Of a stretch of DNA of 38,123 nucleotides, positions 1-11,397 are shown piece after piece. This DNA is from an uncultured Gallionellaceae bacterium (lineage in GTDB: Bacteria; Pseudomonadota; Gammaproteobacteria; Burkholderiales; Gallionellaceae), in the NCBI GenBank assembly GCA_903876625.1, contig CAIRAO010000373.1, forward strand, positions 1 to 38,123, read 5' to 3'. The notes below the pieces were generated by a model. That model worked only from the letters and a program-made list of their open reading frames with translations, was not told where the DNA came from and did no database searches. Made by a program: the position numbers and the translations under genes. Position 1 is the first letter of the stretch; each line of letters begins with the position of its first letter.

Positions 1-1749
<1,749 letters not shown>

Positions 1750-1778
1750 GTTGTGACACCGATTGAATCTATGGTTAG

Positions 1779-1784
1779 ATTATA
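1779..1784 (-). promoter_or_regulatory. Possible -10 element of a zipA promoter
   Basis: A perfect TATAAT on the minus strand about 30 nt upstream of the zipA ATG in the 82-bp nagZ-zipA gap. No convincing -35 box lies 16-18 nt upstream, so an activator or an unusual promoter would be required. Low confidence. Confidence 0.35.
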
Positions 1785-1831
1785 CTAAACACTATCGATC
1801 AGTTGATCCTAAAACAAACTTCATTGATCAT

Positions 1832-2881
1832 TTATGTCAAAAGCAAATCACCACTAGGACTGCCTATGCCGGCAACTTCGTGCAGTGCCTTAACATACTC
1901 ACCATTTTCATGTAATTGCACAATCGTATCAGGATGTTGATGTCCACGCATGTGAGCCAATCTAGCTTTGCTGGTGGAGGTCATTTCCCAAACCAATCCG
2001 TCCAATAATTCATCAGCCGACGCTGGATTGTTGCAAACCAGAACCATGTCACATCCCGCATGCAACGCAGCTTCGGCACGCTGCACAATCCCACCTGCGA
2101 CAGTCGCACCTTCCATGCTCAAGTCGTCACTGAAGATGCAACCTTCAAAAGCCATCTCTCCTCGCAGAACGTCTTTCAGCCACACTTTGGAAAAGCCTGC
2201 GGGACGCGGATCGACTTTGGGGTAGATCACATGTGCCGGCATGACGGCTGTCAAACCGAAATCAACCATTTGACGAAAAGGAATCAGATCACACATCTCG
2301 ATGTCGGCAAAATCACGTTCATCAACAGGAATCTCCAAATGCGAATCAGCGCGCACGTATCCATGCCCGGGAAAATGTTTGCCTACTGTCGCCATTCCGG
2401 CCTTCTTTATCCCCAGCATTAAACTATGAGCCAGTTCGGCGATGGCCTGAGGTTCAGAATGAAATGCTCGATCGCCGATCACCCCGCTGCTTCCATAATC
2501 AACATCCAGCACCGGCGTAAAACTAAAATCCACGCCATGAGCACGTAATTCAGATGCCAATATCCATCCCGTTTGTTCAGCTAAATGACGCGATTTTTTA
2601 GGGTGAGCATCCCACAACTTGCCAAGTTCACGCATGGGAGGGATTCGGGTGAATCCATCGCGAAAGCGTTGTACCCGCCCGCCTTCATGGTCAACCGAAA
2701 TGAGCAAAGAGGGCGCGCGCAGAGCACGAATACTTGAAGTCAACTCAATAAGCTGGCTCGACGAGGCATAATTACGGGCAAACAAAATCACTCCTCCAAC
2801 CGAGGGATGGCACAATCTTATTTCATCTTCGGGTGTCAGTATTTTTCCTCCCACATCCAGCATTACCGGCCCCATGACCAT
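1832..2881 (-). CDS. nagZ: Beta-N-acetylhexosaminidase NagZ (GH3)
   Basis: Cytosolic glycoside hydrolase family 3 enzyme that removes GlcNAc from 1,6-anhydro-muropeptides in peptidoglycan recycling. The 349-residue single-domain protein has the family hallmarks: VDHEGGRVQRF (about residues 63-73), GDRAF (136-140), the catalytic-loop motif KHFPGHG (168-174) and SDDLSMEGA (251-259), which contains the nucleophile aspartate. Length matches the one-domain proteobacterial type. The ATG at 2881 shares one base with the acpS stop (TAATG). A second ATG two codons downstream is equally possible. It is last in the lepA-to-nagZ gene string; no hairpin terminator is obvious after it. Confidence 0.95.
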   Translation of the reverse strand: MVMGPVMLDVGGKILTPEDEIRLCHPSVGGVILFARNYASSSQLIELTSSIRALRAPSLLISVDHEGGRVQRFRDGFTRIPPMRELGKLWDAHPKKSRHLAEQTGWILASELRAHGVDFSFTPVLDVDYGSSGVIGDRAFHSEPQAIAELAHSLMLGIKKAGMATVGKHFPGHGYVRADSHLEIPVDERDFADIEMCDLIPFRQMVDFGLTAVMPAHVIYPKVDPRPAGFSKVWLKDVLRGEMAFEGCIFSDDLSMEGATVAGGIVQRAEAALHAGCDMVLVCNNPASADELLDGLVWEMTSTSKARLAHMRGHQHPDTIVQLHENGEYVKALHEVAGIGSPSGDLLLT

Positions 2882-3264
2882 TATGCCTCTCCTTCCAAAA
2901 TTACAAATGCGATCGCCGTGTCTCGTTCGTCACTCATGCTTAGGTGATGGCATGTCACACCTAGGTAATGCAGATACGCGGACAATACTGCGTCAAATAA
3001 AAATACCGGCTTGCCTGACTGATGGTGGCTAATGGTAATGCGCTGCAAACTAACGGGATGACGCAATCCATTTCCTGTTGCTTTGGCAAATGCTTCTTTA
3101 GCCGCAAATCTTTTGCTCAAAAAACGCGCAGGAAAGGAATGAGTTGTGTACTCAGGCAACTCTTGCTCACTCAAGATGCGCTTGGCAAAAGCAACTCCGT
3201 GCCGCGCTATCGCGGATTCAATTCGAGCAACGGAAACAATATCGGTGCCAATGCCGATGATCAT
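2881..3264 (-). CDS. acpS: Holo-[acyl-carrier-protein] synthase AcpS
   Basis: Transfers 4'-phosphopantetheine from CoA to apo-ACP, activating fatty-acid synthesis. At 127 residues it is the standard trimeric AcpS size. The N-terminal motif [13 protein letters not shown] carries the Mg-binding aspartate, and [11 protein letters not shown] carries the second conserved acidic site. The start overlaps the pdxJ stop by four bases and the stop overlaps the nagZ start by one base, so the three genes are tightly coupled. The pdxJ-acpS pair is conserved in proteobacteria. Confidence 0.96.
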   Translation of the reverse strand: MIIGIGTDIVSVARIESAIARHGVAFAKRILSEQELPEYTTHSFPARFLSKRFAAKEAFAKATGNGLRHPVSLQRITISHHQSGKPVFLFDAVLSAYLHYLGVTCHHLSMSDERDTAIAFVILEGEA

Positions 3265-3977
3265 GCAGCCAGCAATGCCTTCATCTTTTTCACCGCTTGT
3301 TCTAAACCAATGAATACCGCCTCAGAAATAACGGCGTGTCCAATGTTGAGTTCCTCTATATGCGGGATAGCAACAATAGGGCGAACATTGTGATAATTGA
3401 GTCCGTGTCCGGCATTCACATGCAAACCTAACGAACGCGCATACAACGCAGCACGATGAATTCGAGCCAATTCAGTTTCTCTCTCGATGACGCTGTCTGC
3501 ATCACCATATTTTCCAGTATGGATTTCGACAACCGGTGCCCCCGCTTTTTTTGCCGCATCGAGTTGTCTTTCATCAGCATCGATAAACAGCGACACCCGA
3601 ATACCTGTTTCAGAACAACGCTGAGTTGCGCGTTTTACCTGATCAAAATATTTGACCACATCCAAACCACCTTCAGTAGTCAGCTCTTCACGCTTTTCCG
3701 GCACCAAGCAAATATCATGTGGCTTGGTTCGCAAAGCGAGTGAAATCATTTCTTCAGTGACTGCACATTCCAGATTCATGCGCGTTTGCAACATGCTCCT
3801 CAGCGTTGCCACATCAACATCTTGAATGTGACGTCGGTCTTCGCGCAGATGAAGCGTTATGACATCTGCTCCCGCTTCTTCGCAAATAAGTGCGGCACGA
3901 ACAACGTTGGGGTAACGCGAACCACGCGCTTGGCGAAGCGTTGCAACATGGTCGATATTGAGTCCGAGTTTAATCAT
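3261..3977 (-). CDS. pdxJ: Pyridoxine 5'-phosphate synthase PdxJ
   Basis: Condenses 1-deoxyxylulose-5-phosphate with 3-amino-2-oxopropyl phosphate to make pyridoxine 5'-phosphate (DXP-dependent vitamin B6 route). The 238-residue TIM-barrel protein starts [19 protein letters not shown], the family signature, and shows [27 protein letters not shown] and the C-terminal [16 protein letters not shown]. Length and motifs are complete. Its start lies inside the 3' end of recO (8-base overlap) and its end inside acpS. Confidence 0.97.
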   Translation of the reverse strand: MIKLGLNIDHVATLRQARGSRYPNVVRAALICEEAGADVITLHLREDRRHIQDVDVATLRSMLQTRMNLECAVTEEMISLALRTKPHDICLVPEKREELTTEGGLDVVKYFDQVKRATQRCSETGIRVSLFIDADERQLDAAKKAGAPVVEIHTGKYGDADSVIERETELARIHRAALYARSLGLHVNAGHGLNYHNVRPIVAIPHIEELNIGHAVISEAVFIGLEQAVKKMKALLAA

Positions 3978-4701
3978 ATTTCATCAAGTCCTTAATCAAT
4001 TCCCGCGTATGCAAAACCACGCCGCCGAGATGATGATTTAACAGCATGCGCATTAATTTTTTTCCCTGCCGGGCACTGTTCACGTCAGTGTAATCGTCTG
4101 CCGCAATATCTTGCAACGTTTTCCCTGCTATCAACAATCCTTCAGAGAAATCGTTTTCGTCCGGAATCGCGCCACGCTCCAGAATATAACGATAATTCCT
4201 GCCTGCATCGATGGGTTTATTGCCACCTGCCTCATGCTCCAACAGCAAAGCATAACCTAATTCTTGCAGCAAATGCTTTTCGAAGCAACGCAAGGTCGCG
4301 GCGTGATTTTCTTCCAGCACCAATCTCTGCAAAGTTTGCCTATAGTAATCAAACAGAGTCTCGTGAGGGTCATCTCGAGCAGTAAGGTTCAGCAAAAGTT
4401 CATTCAAATAAAACCCGCACATTAGCGCGGTTCCTTGCAGCAGTGGTTGTCCTCCCACCCATTCCGCGCTGTGTAAGGTGCGCAGCTCATGCTTGCCAAA
4501 CCAACTCAGTTCGAGCGGTTGAAAGCTCATCAGTAAACCGCGCAACGCGGATTTTGGCCGGCGCGCTCCGCGAGCCATTAAAGGCACACGTCCGTGCTGC
4601 CGACTGAACACTTCCACCACCATACTGGTTTCGCGAAATGGATAACTGTGCAGCACAAATGCCAATTCATTTTCTAAGCGGTGTTTATGCGCCTGTGTCA
4701 T
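3970..4701 (-). CDS. recO: DNA repair protein RecO
   Basis: Recombination mediator that helps load RecA on SSB-coated single-stranded DNA with RecR (recR is also in this window at 23149-23748). The 243-residue protein has the N-terminal OB-fold region ([20 protein letters not shown], then [19 protein letters not shown]) and an alpha-helical C-terminal domain ([12 protein letters not shown]). No obvious zinc-binding cysteine cluster is present, as in many proteobacterial RecO proteins. It sits between era and pdxJ, the usual era-recO-pdxJ order, only 3 bp after era. Confidence 0.94.
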   Translation of the reverse strand: MTQAHKHRLENELAFVLHSYPFRETSMVVEVFSRQHGRVPLMARGARRPKSALRGLLMSFQPLELSWFGKHELRTLHSAEWVGGQPLLQGTALMCGFYLNELLLNLTARDDPHETLFDYYRQTLQRLVLEENHAATLRCFEKHLLQELGYALLLEHEAGGNKPIDAGRNYRYILERGAIPDENDFSEGLLIAGKTLQDIAADDYTDVNSARQGKKLMRMLLNHHLGGVVLHTRELIKDLMKYD

Positions 4702-4704
4702 CGA

Positions 4705-5601
4705 TCATTCGTAACCAAGACTTTTTAACATTTGCGGACTGTCCGCCCACCCGCTGCGCACTTTGACCCACACTTCGAGAAAAACTTTTCCGTCAAAGAG
4801 CTTTTCCATATCGAGGCGTGCCTGGGTGGCAATTTCTTTCAGTTTTTCACCTTTTGCACCAATGAGCATGGCTTTATGTGCTTCCTTATCCACGAGGATA
4901 GCGGCATGGATACGGCGCAACTTTCCCTCGAGTTTGAATTGCTCGATGATAACGCTGACGGAATAGGGCAACTCCTCACCGGTAAAACGAAATACTTTTT
5001 CGCGCACGATTTCGGCGGCCAGAAAACGCTCATTACGGTCGGTCACTTCGTCTTCAGGATATATTTTTTCGCCTTCTGGAAGATATGGGCGAATCGCATC
5101 CAGCAAGGTCTCGAGTTGTTTGTTTTGTTTGGCACTCACCGGTACGATAGCGGCAAAATGTCTTTCTTTGGCGATGTCTTGCATAAAGGGCAGCAATTCA
5201 TTTTTATGTTCCATGTTGTCCACTTTGTTGATAACCAACAATACTGGAATATTAGTGGGCAACAAGTTCATCACTTGACGATCGCGTTCATCAAAATGAC
5301 GCGCCTCAATAACAAACAAGACAACATTCACATCACGCAGACTACTTGTCACTACGCGATTTAAACCCTTGTTCAAAGTATTCAGATATTGAGTCTGAAA
5401 CCCCGGGGTATCAACAAAAACGAATTGGGTTTGTTCCTGGGTAAGAATACCGGTAATACGGTGGCGCGTTGTCTGCGCTTTGCGAGAAGTGATGCTGATC
5501 TTCTGCCCGATGAGATGATTGAGGAGCGTTGATTTTCCAACGTTGGGACGACCTACAATGGAAATAAAACCGCTATGAAATTGCTGTGTGGTATCTGTCA
5601 T
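4705..5601 (-). CDS. era: GTPase Era
   Basis: Essential GTPase that binds 16S rRNA near its 3' end and assists 30S assembly. In 298 residues it has G1 GRPNVGKST (17-25), the G2 region TTRHR (44-48), G3 DTPG (64-67), G4 NKVD (125-128) and a C-terminal KH RNA-binding domain with [10 protein letters not shown] (about 248-257). It starts directly at the rnc stop (one-base overlap), the classic rnc-era pair coupling rRNA processing to subunit maturation. Confidence 0.97.
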   Translation of the reverse strand: MTDTTQQFHSGFISIVGRPNVGKSTLLNHLIGQKISITSRKAQTTRHRITGILTQEQTQFVFVDTPGFQTQYLNTLNKGLNRVVTSSLRDVNVVLFVIEARHFDERDRQVMNLLPTNIPVLLVINKVDNMEHKNELLPFMQDIAKERHFAAIVPVSAKQNKQLETLLDAIRPYLPEGEKIYPEDEVTDRNERFLAAEIVREKVFRFTGEELPYSVSVIIEQFKLEGKLRRIHAAILVDKEAHKAMLIGAKGEKLKEIATQARLDMEKLFDGKVFLEVWVKVRSGWADSPQMLKSLGYE

Positions 5602-6275
5602 TATTTGGCCTGATCCATCATATTGTAAGCAGCTTCAGCTGCAGCCTGCTCTGCGATGCGTCGGCTACTGCCCTCCCCTCGAGATGCTATTTTCAGTTGA
5701 GGAATTTCACACTCAATCACGAATAATTGCGCATGCGCCTCGCCATGTGTTGCGACCACTGAATATTTTGGCAAAGCCAACTTGCGCGCTTGCAAATGCT
5801 CTTGCAACAGTGTCTTGGCATCCTTGCCCAAACTTTGCACATCCATCTGCCGGATAAAAGGAATATACATTCGTAAAACTACTTGCTCTGCTGCCGCAAA
5901 ACCGGCATCCAGAAAAACCGCTCCAAACAGGGCTTCCATTGCATCAGCCAAAATAGAGGGGCGGCGAAAACCGGCACTCTTGCGCTCCCCCTCCCCCATT
6001 AACAGCAGATCCCCGATATTTAATCCCTGGGCCAAGGTGAAGAGCGTTTTTTGGTTGACTAGATTAGAGCGTAATCTGGACAGATCTCCTTCCGGCAATT
6101 CCGGATAGTGATCGTATAGATATTTGGCAATGGCACAGTTCAAGACGCTATCGCCCAAAAATTCTAATCGCTCAAAATGAGTTGAACTGTAGCTGCGATG
6201 TGTCAGCGCTTTTTGCAGCAATTGCGGCTGTGAAAACTGATGCCCGATCTGCCGACACAATGAATCCAGGCTCAT
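5601..6275 (-). CDS. rnc: Ribonuclease III
   Basis: Double-strand-specific endoribonuclease that processes rRNA precursors and structured mRNAs. The 224-residue protein has the catalytic signature [11 protein letters not shown] (35-45) and a second acidic cluster in [17 protein letters not shown], followed by a C-terminal dsRNA-binding domain (about 153-222). Size is standard. It lies 8 bp after the DUF4845 gene and is coupled to era. Confidence 0.97.
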   Translation of the reverse strand: MSLDSLCRQIGHQFSQPQLLQKALTHRSYSSTHFERLEFLGDSVLNCAIAKYLYDHYPELPEGDLSRLRSNLVNQKTLFTLAQGLNIGDLLLMGEGERKSAGFRRPSILADAMEALFGAVFLDAGFAAAEQVVLRMYIPFIRQMDVQSLGKDAKTLLQEHLQARKLALPKYSVVATHGEAHAQLFVIECEIPQLKIASRGEGSSRRIAEQAAAEAAYNMMDQAK

Positions 6276-6283
6276 ATGCTATT

Positions 6284-6649
6284 TTATTTTGTTGCCATAG
6301 GATTAAAATCAATCACAAGACTAACATTTCCAATGACCGGTACCTTGACTGTATAGCTCGCACTCAATGTAATGTGACCCTCGTCTTTGCTGATTTCGAC
6401 ATCATCTGAAGCGAGATTGATGTAATCGATGGAAGCTCGCTTTTGATATGACGCACGAATGTCTTTGACATTGGCATTCTGCATTTCCGGATCATTGACG
6501 ACCGCTTTGAAAATATGCTCAATCTGCATGTTATTCATGTAGGCGGGAACAAGTTTCATTCCCAATATCACCACAAATAATACCGCCGCTATGATCACGA
6601 TGAGGCTGCTAAACCCGATTCCTTGTTGTTTATTTGCCCAAACTTTCAT
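6284..6649 (-). CDS. DUF4845 family membrane protein
   Basis: A 121-residue protein with an N-terminal membrane segment (about residues 13-33, after a short basic start containing QQGIGFSSL) and a periplasmic-size soluble domain ending VIDFNPMATK. The N-terminus resembles a type IV pilin transmembrane helix, but a clear prepilin peptidase site with Glu+5 is not present. A small DUF4845 protein between lepB and rnc is a regular feature of betaproteobacteria, which supports both the assignment and the lineage. Its function is not established; position suggests co-transcription with lepA-lepB-rnc-era. Confidence 0.85.
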   Translation of the reverse strand: MKVWANKQQGIGFSSLIVIIAAVLFVVILGMKLVPAYMNNMQIEHIFKAVVNDPEMQNANVKDIRASYQKRASIDYINLASDDVEISKDEGHITLSASYTVKVPVIGNVSLVIDFNPMATK

Positions 6650-6671
6650 ATTCGCTCCTTCTCAACTCTGC

Positions 6672-7475
6672 TCAGTTAATCGACAAACCTATACGTTTCA
6701 ACTCGCCAAAATTCATCCAGATAAAGAACGCTTTTCCAACGACCATATTATCCGGCACAAAACCCCAATAGCGACTGTCGCGGCTGTTGTCCCGATTATC
6801 GCCCATCATAAAATAGTGCCCTTCCGGTACTTTGCAGCGAACTTCTACAGAACTATAAGTACAACTATCAAAATGTGGAAAGTCTGCAACACTGTTTAAA
6901 TGTACCGAAGGCATATCGGGGTTGATCAGAATAGGATGCAAGTGTCCACTCAGATTTTCAGTATACCGTTCGGTATGTACAAAACTCAATCCGCTTTCTA
7001 CATAATTATATTCAGCTTCATGTTGTTGAATTTGCTCATCACCATTCACCCAAAGTTTTTTGTTGCGGTACACAATAATATCTCCAGGTAAGCCAACAAC
7101 TCGCTTGATATAGTCAACCGAGGAATTTTCAGGGTAATGGAACACCATCACATCACCACGTTTCGGATCGTTAATCTGGACGATTTTTTGATTGATGATA
7201 GGCAGACGAATTCCAAATGTAAATTTATTGACCAAAATAAAATCGCCGACTTGTAAAGTTGGAATCATTGATCCGGAAGGTATTTTGAACGGCTCAACCA
7301 GAAATGATCGCAACATGAATACTGCCAAAATAACCGGAAAGAAACTCTTGGCATATTCAATCCACCATGGATCCGCAATTCCTGCCGAACGCTTTGCGCG
7401 CAAAGCCAATTTATCCAGCAACCATATGCCGCCAGTTACAAGCAGCAGTACAAACATAATTAAAGCAAAGTCCAT
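6672..7475 (-). CDS. lepB: Signal peptidase I
   Basis: Inner-membrane serine protease that removes signal peptides from Sec and Tat exported proteins. It has 267 residues, with two N-terminal membrane segments (about 3-20 and 43-60), the catalytic serine in PSGSMIPTL (Ser69), the catalytic lysine in DYIKRVVGLPGD (Lys124), and the GDNRDNSRDSRYWG box near the C-terminus. The Ser/Lys dyad is intact. Its ATG immediately follows the lepA TAA, the standard lepA-lepB pair. Confidence 0.97.
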   Translation of the reverse strand: MDFALIMFVLLLVTGGIWLLDKLALRAKRSAGIADPWWIEYAKSFFPVILAVFMLRSFLVEPFKIPSGSMIPTLQVGDFILVNKFTFGIRLPIINQKIVQINDPKRGDVMVFHYPENSSVDYIKRVVGLPGDIIVYRNKKLWVNGDEQIQQHEAEYNYVESGLSFVHTERYTENLSGHLHPILINPDMPSVHLNSVADFPHFDSCTYSSVEVRCKVPEGHYFMMGDNRDNSRDSRYWGFVPDNMVVGKAFFIWMNFGELKRIGLSIN

Positions 7476-9281
7476 TTATTGTCCTGTCTCTTTATCATCA
7501 ACACGCAAGATAGCCAAGAACGCCTCTTGCGGAATTTCCACACTACCTACTTGCTTCATACGTTTCTTGCCAGCCTTTTGTTTTTCCAACAACTTGCGCT
7601 TGCGTGAAATATCTCCACCGTAACATTTCGCCAACACATTTTTGCGCAAGGCTTTGACATTTTCTCGCGAAATTATATTCGCACCAATCGCAGCCTGAAT
7701 CGCCACATCGAACATTTGGCGCGGAATCAATTCGCGCATTTTAGCTGCCACTTCGCGTCCGCGATACTGGCTGTTTGCACGGTGAACAATGATGGACAAG
7801 GCATCCACTTTCTCCCCGTTAATAAGAATATCCACCTTCACAACGTCTGCAGAACGATATTCTTTAAATTCATAATCCATCGAGGCGTATCCCCGCGAAA
7901 CCGATTTTAACTTATCAAAAAAATCCAGTACGATTTCGCCCATGGGTAATTCATATTTCAAAAGGACTTGCTTGCCGTGGTAACTCATGTCGATCTGCGT
8001 GCCACGCTTCGCAGTACACAGGGTAATCACCGAGCCAACGTATTCCTGCGGCATGTAGAGATTGACCGCGACGATCGGTTCCCTGATTTCCTCGATCTTG
8101 GATAAATCGGGAAGTTTGGATGGGTTGTCTACCAACAGTACTGTGCCATCACGTTGCACCACCTCATAAATCACCGTGGGCGCAGTGGTGATGAGATCCA
8201 TGTCAAATTCACGCTCAAGACGTTCCTGCACAATCTCCATATGCAACAAGCCGAGAAAGCCGCAGCGAAAGCCAAAGCCAAGCGCCTGAGACACTTCAGG
8301 CTCGTAGCGCAGGGATGAATCATTAAGTTTTAATTTTTCCAGAGAATCGCGCAGCGCCTCATATTGGTTCGATTCCACCGGAAACAAGCCGGCGAACACC
8401 TGCGGCTGCACCTCTTTAAATCCCGGCAAAGCGCTGCTCGCAGGTCGGGTAAGGGAGGTAATTGTGTCGCCAACTTTGGCATCTTTAAGTTCTTTTATTC
8501 CGGCAATGACAAAGCCCACCTGACCTGCTGAAAGTTCTTCGCGCGGTTGCGACTTTGGCGTGAACACACCGACATTCTCGGTAAGATGTTGCGCACCGGT
8601 AGCCATGAATAGTATTTTGTCTTTGGGTTTAAGTGTGCCGTTGACTATCCGCACCAACATGACAACCCCGACATAATTGTCAAACCACGAGTCCACAATG
8701 AGTGCCTGCAAAGGTGAAGTGACATCGCCTTTGGGTGGCGGCACTTTGATGATGAGTGATTCAAGTACATCTTGCACACCCAGCCCGGTTTTGGCTGAAC
8801 AATGCACAGCATCATGCGCATCAATGCCAATTACGTCTTCGATCTCGGCAATCGCATTGTCAGGGTCGGCTGATGGCAAGTCGATCTTGTTCAATACGGG
8901 CACAACTTCCACACCCAAATCGAGCGCGGTGTAACAATTTGCCACGGTCTGCGCTTCCACACCTTGAGACGCATCTACCACCAGTAGCGCACCTTCACAA
9001 GCTGAAAGAGAACGCGAGACTTCATAAGAGAAATCAACGTGTCCGGGCGTATCGATCAGATTCAGGTTGTAAATCTGTCCATCGCGGGCTTTGTAACTTA
9101 GGGCTGCCGTCTGCGCCTTGATGGTAATGCCGCGTTCACGCTCAATGTCCATCGAGTCCAGCACTTGTGCTTCCATTTCCCGGTCAGACAAACCACCACA
9201 AAGATGAATGATACGATCTGCCAGTGTGGATTTCCCGTGGTCAATGTGAGCGATGATGGAAAAATTACGAATTAGTTGCAT
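7476..9281 (-). CDS. lepA: Elongation factor 4 (LepA)
   Basis: Ribosomal GTPase related to EF-G. At 601 residues it has family length, with G1 AHIDHGKST (11-19), the switch region [11 protein letters not shown]3 DTPGHVDF, G4 [10 protein letters not shown], and the LepA-specific C-terminal domain ([15 protein letters not shown]-like region and [18 protein letters not shown], then [21 protein letters not shown]). It heads the run to lepB and beyond. The upstream 200 bp contain the mucD terminator and an inverted repeat in the leader. Confidence 0.97.
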   Translation of the reverse strand: MQLIRNFSIIAHIDHGKSTLADRIIHLCGGLSDREMEAQVLDSMDIERERGITIKAQTAALSYKARDGQIYNLNLIDTPGHVDFSYEVSRSLSACEGALLVVDASQGVEAQTVANCYTALDLGVEVVPVLNKIDLPSADPDNAIAEIEDVIGIDAHDAVHCSAKTGLGVQDVLESLIIKVPPPKGDVTSPLQALIVDSWFDNYVGVVMLVRIVNGTLKPKDKILFMATGAQHLTENVGVFTPKSQPREELSAGQVGFVIAGIKELKDAKVGDTITSLTRPASSALPGFKEVQPQVFAGLFPVESNQYEALRDSLEKLKLNDSSLRYEPEVSQALGFGFRCGFLGLLHMEIVQERLEREFDMDLITTAPTVIYEVVQRDGTVLLVDNPSKLPDLSKIEEIREPIVAVNLYMPQEYVGSVITLCTAKRGTQIDMSYHGKQVLLKYELPMGEIVLDFFDKLKSVSRGYASMDYEFKEYRSADVVKVDILINGEKVDALSIIVHRANSQYRGREVAAKMRELIPRQMFDVAIQAAIGANIISRENVKALRKNVLAKCYGGDISRKRKLLEKQKAGKKRMKQVGSVEIPQEAFLAILRVDDKETGQ

Positions 9282-9310
9282 CTGTCTTACCTAAAGGGCA
9301 TAGCTGTTGT

Positions 9311-9364
9311 CACCCGTAACTATGGAGCCCGCGATGACTGCCAAGTAAATCTATGTAACGGGTG
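9311..9364 (-). repeat. Inverted repeat in the lepA leader
   Basis: CACCCGTAAC near 9311 and its imperfect complement ending at 9364 (ACGGGTG at 9358-9364) flank about 40 nt, starting about 30 nt upstream of the lepA ATG. The element could fold in the leader RNA or be a binding site. No known riboswitch consensus was recognised. Confidence 0.4.
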
Positions 9365-9377
9365 TGAGTTTCACATT

Positions 9378-9403
9378 AAAAAATCCCGCCAAACTCGGCG
9401 GGA
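9378..9403 (-). terminator. Intrinsic terminator of the rpoE-mucD operon
   Basis: On the minus strand, TCCCGCC and GGCGGGA form a 7-bp GC-rich stem with a 6-nt loop, followed directly by six U residues. It lies about 80 nt past the mucD stop and upstream of lepA, so it separates the two operons. Confidence 0.85.
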
Positions 9404-9480
9404 ATTCGCAAAAACGCGATTCTAGCCGATTTTGACGGGATACGTTGTATGACAAGCGAATGAACGCGGATAAATTTCGC

Positions 9481-10887
9481 TTATTTTTCGTCCAGTTTAA
9501 TGGCCACGTAGGATGTCGCATCGCCATGACGCACCAGCAATGCCACGTTTCTTCCTTTGGGAATCTGTTTTAGCAGTTCATTAAATTGCGCAACTGTCTT
9601 GATTGGCACATTTCCTAGTTGCAAAATAACATCATCCCGGCGTAATTCACTACGAGCTGCGGCACCTTTAGCATCTACTACCAGAAGCCCGCCTTCAACC
9701 TGCAATTCTGCTTTTTGCTGGCTTGTTAGTTCGGCCAATTCCAAACCGAGCCGTTCACTACTTTCGGAGGAAGGCGCGGCGCTATTTCCTCCATTTTTAT
9801 TACCGCGTTGCGCAACGCGACCCTCATCGGCAATTTCTCCAACAGTGACCGTTACTTCATGCGTCTCGCCTTTACGCCATAACTGCACGCTCACTTTGCT
9901 GCCCGGATGCGTTGACGCAACAATTCGTGGCAAATCAATTGACGCATTTACGGTCTTGCCGTCAAATTTCAAAATCACGTCACTGGCCTGTATCCCGGCT
10001 TTATCGGCGGGCCCACCTTTTTCCACATCCGAAATTAGAGCACCCCCAAGTTTGGGCAAACCAAAAGACTCTGCTAACTCGCGTGTTACTTCCTGAATTC
10101 CTACCCCGATACGCCCTCGAGTCACTTTACCCGTTGCGCGAATCTGTTTAACGACATCCATTGCCACATCAATCGGTATGGCAAAAGACAGTCCCATATA
10201 ACCACCTGAACGGCTGTAAATTTGCGAATTGATGCCGATCACTTCACCCTTCATATTAAAGAGCGGCCCGCCTGAATTACCCGGATTAATTGCCGCATCG
10301 GTTTGAATGAAAGGCACAAAGTTTTCTTGCGGCAAAGAGCGCCCTTTGGCACTGACGATCCCTGCAGTTACGCTACTATCAAAACCAAATGGCGAACCAA
10401 TAGCCAATACCCATTCACCCACTTTGAGTAAATTTGGATCACCCTGGGATATTTTAGGCAAACCGGTTGCCTCAATTTTGAGTAAAGCCACGTCAGTACG
10501 CTTATCAGACCCGATCACCTTGGCTTTAAATTCACGCTTATCCGTCAGCCTGACCGTTATCTTGTCTGCGCTATCAACTACGTGCGCATTGGTCAGAATA
10601 TAGCCATCCTCGCTAATGATGAATCCCGAGCCCAGAGACTGTGTCTCCTGATCTCGCGGGGCTTGCTGAGGCGCAAAGCGGCGGAAAAATTCATAAAATG
10701 GATCACCTTCCGGCAAATTTGGCATTCCCGGAAAGGCCTGTGTATTATGAACAATCTGGGAGGTACTGACGTTAACTACTGCAGCCCCCTGTTTCTCCAC
10801 CAACTCGGTGAAATCAGGAAGGTCTTTTGCCTGCAATGTGGTCGAAATAAAGCCAAACAACGCGATGAAAAAAATTCTCTTCAACAT
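9481..10887 (-). CDS. mucD: Periplasmic serine protease, DegP/MucD type (HtrA family)
   Basis: Periplasmic quality-control protease acting in envelope stress. The 468-residue precursor has a signal peptide (cleavage after about LQA, residue 20), a trypsin-like domain with triad His102 (TNAHVV), Asp132 (TDVALL) and Ser205 (GNSGGP), and two PDZ domains (about 255-350 and 385-465). A short Gly/Asn/Ser-rich linker near 360-375 separates the PDZ domains. A strong ribosome-binding site (AAGGAG) precedes the ATG. Its position at the end of the rpoE-rseABC operon matches the algU-mucABCD arrangement, hence mucD rather than a stand-alone degP. Confidence 0.95.
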   Translation of the reverse strand: MLKRIFFIALFGFISTTLQAKDLPDFTELVEKQGAAVVNVSTSQIVHNTQAFPGMPNLPEGDPFYEFFRRFAPQQAPRDQETQSLGSGFIISEDGYILTNAHVVDSADKITVRLTDKREFKAKVIGSDKRTDVALLKIEATGLPKISQGDPNLLKVGEWVLAIGSPFGFDSSVTAGIVSAKGRSLPQENFVPFIQTDAAINPGNSGGPLFNMKGEVIGINSQIYSRSGGYMGLSFAIPIDVAMDVVKQIRATGKVTRGRIGVGIQEVTRELAESFGLPKLGGALISDVEKGGPADKAGIQASDVILKFDGKTVNASIDLPRIVASTHPGSKVSVQLWRKGETHEVTVTVGEIADEGRVAQRGNKNGGNSAAPSSESSERLGLELAELTSQQKAELQVEGGLLVVDAKGAAARSELRRDDVILQLGNVPIKTVAQFNELLKQIPKGRNVALLVRHGDATSYVAIKLDEK

Positions 10888-10920
10888 TTTTTCTCCTTGG
10901 GTATGGAATCAAGCAAGAGC

Positions 10921-10949
10921 AATTTAGGGATTGCCCTGCAGTTTTTCAA
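10921..10949 (-). promoter_or_regulatory. Possible internal promoter upstream of mucD
   Basis: In the 64-bp rseC-mucD gap, TTGAAA (-35, at 10944-10949) and TAAATT (-10, at 10921-10926) are separated by exactly 17 nt on the minus strand. It may give mucD expression independent of the rpoE operon. It is a sequence match only. Confidence 0.35.
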
Positions 10950-10951
10950 GA

Positions 10952-11395
10952 CTACTTTGTTTGTGAATGGACGAGATTTCGAGCTACAGCCATTACAGGA
11001 TGATTTTTGGCCAGCTTTTTTGCTACAACAAAACCGATTATCAAGCCGAGTAACGAACCGATTGCGGCAAATCCATCCCGGCTTGCCTCATCACTTGACC
11101 AATGTGACCCCAGTATTCCCCCACCAAGCAGTAACACAAGCGGTAACACATAAATCAACACTGAACTACGCAACAATACACCGTCTTGCAACGTGATTTG
11201 CACTTCATCGCCTACGCCAGCATTAGCCTCATTTTGCACTTTGAATTGGCGCGGCTTGCTGCAAAATAGTTGGGTCAGCTTGCTGCTGCCGCAACCTTTT
11301 TCACTATTGCAGTGACCGCACCCACCTTCACCGCTGGCTTCGACCAGCGCTTCACTTCCATGCACTTGTATAACGATAGCTCGTGTTTCTAACAT
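10952..11395 (-). CDS. rseC: SoxR-reducing/RseC family protein
   Basis: Integral membrane protein of the RseC/MucC family, linked to sigma-E regulation and to electron supply for SoxR reduction in enterics. It has 147 residues, with an N-terminal cytoplasmic region rich in cysteine (GCGHC, GCGS and a further Cys, about residues 23-44) and two central membrane helices (about 77-94 and 104-124). The cysteine cluster is the family signature. The start lies 2 bp after the rseB stop. Confidence 0.92.
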   Translation of the reverse strand: MLETRAIVIQVHGSEALVEASGEGGCGHCNSEKGCGSSKLTQLFCSKPRQFKVQNEANAGVGDEVQITLQDGVLLRSSVLIYVLPLVLLLGGGILGSHWSSDEASRDGFAAIGSLLGLIIGFVVAKKLAKNHPVMAVARNLVHSQTK

Positions 11396-11397
11396 GA

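Noticed and set aside
4732-5364. 210-residue open frame antisense to era
   Set aside because: It overlaps a complete, motif-rich era gene on the other strand; the translation shows no recognisable domain and is a shadow frame.
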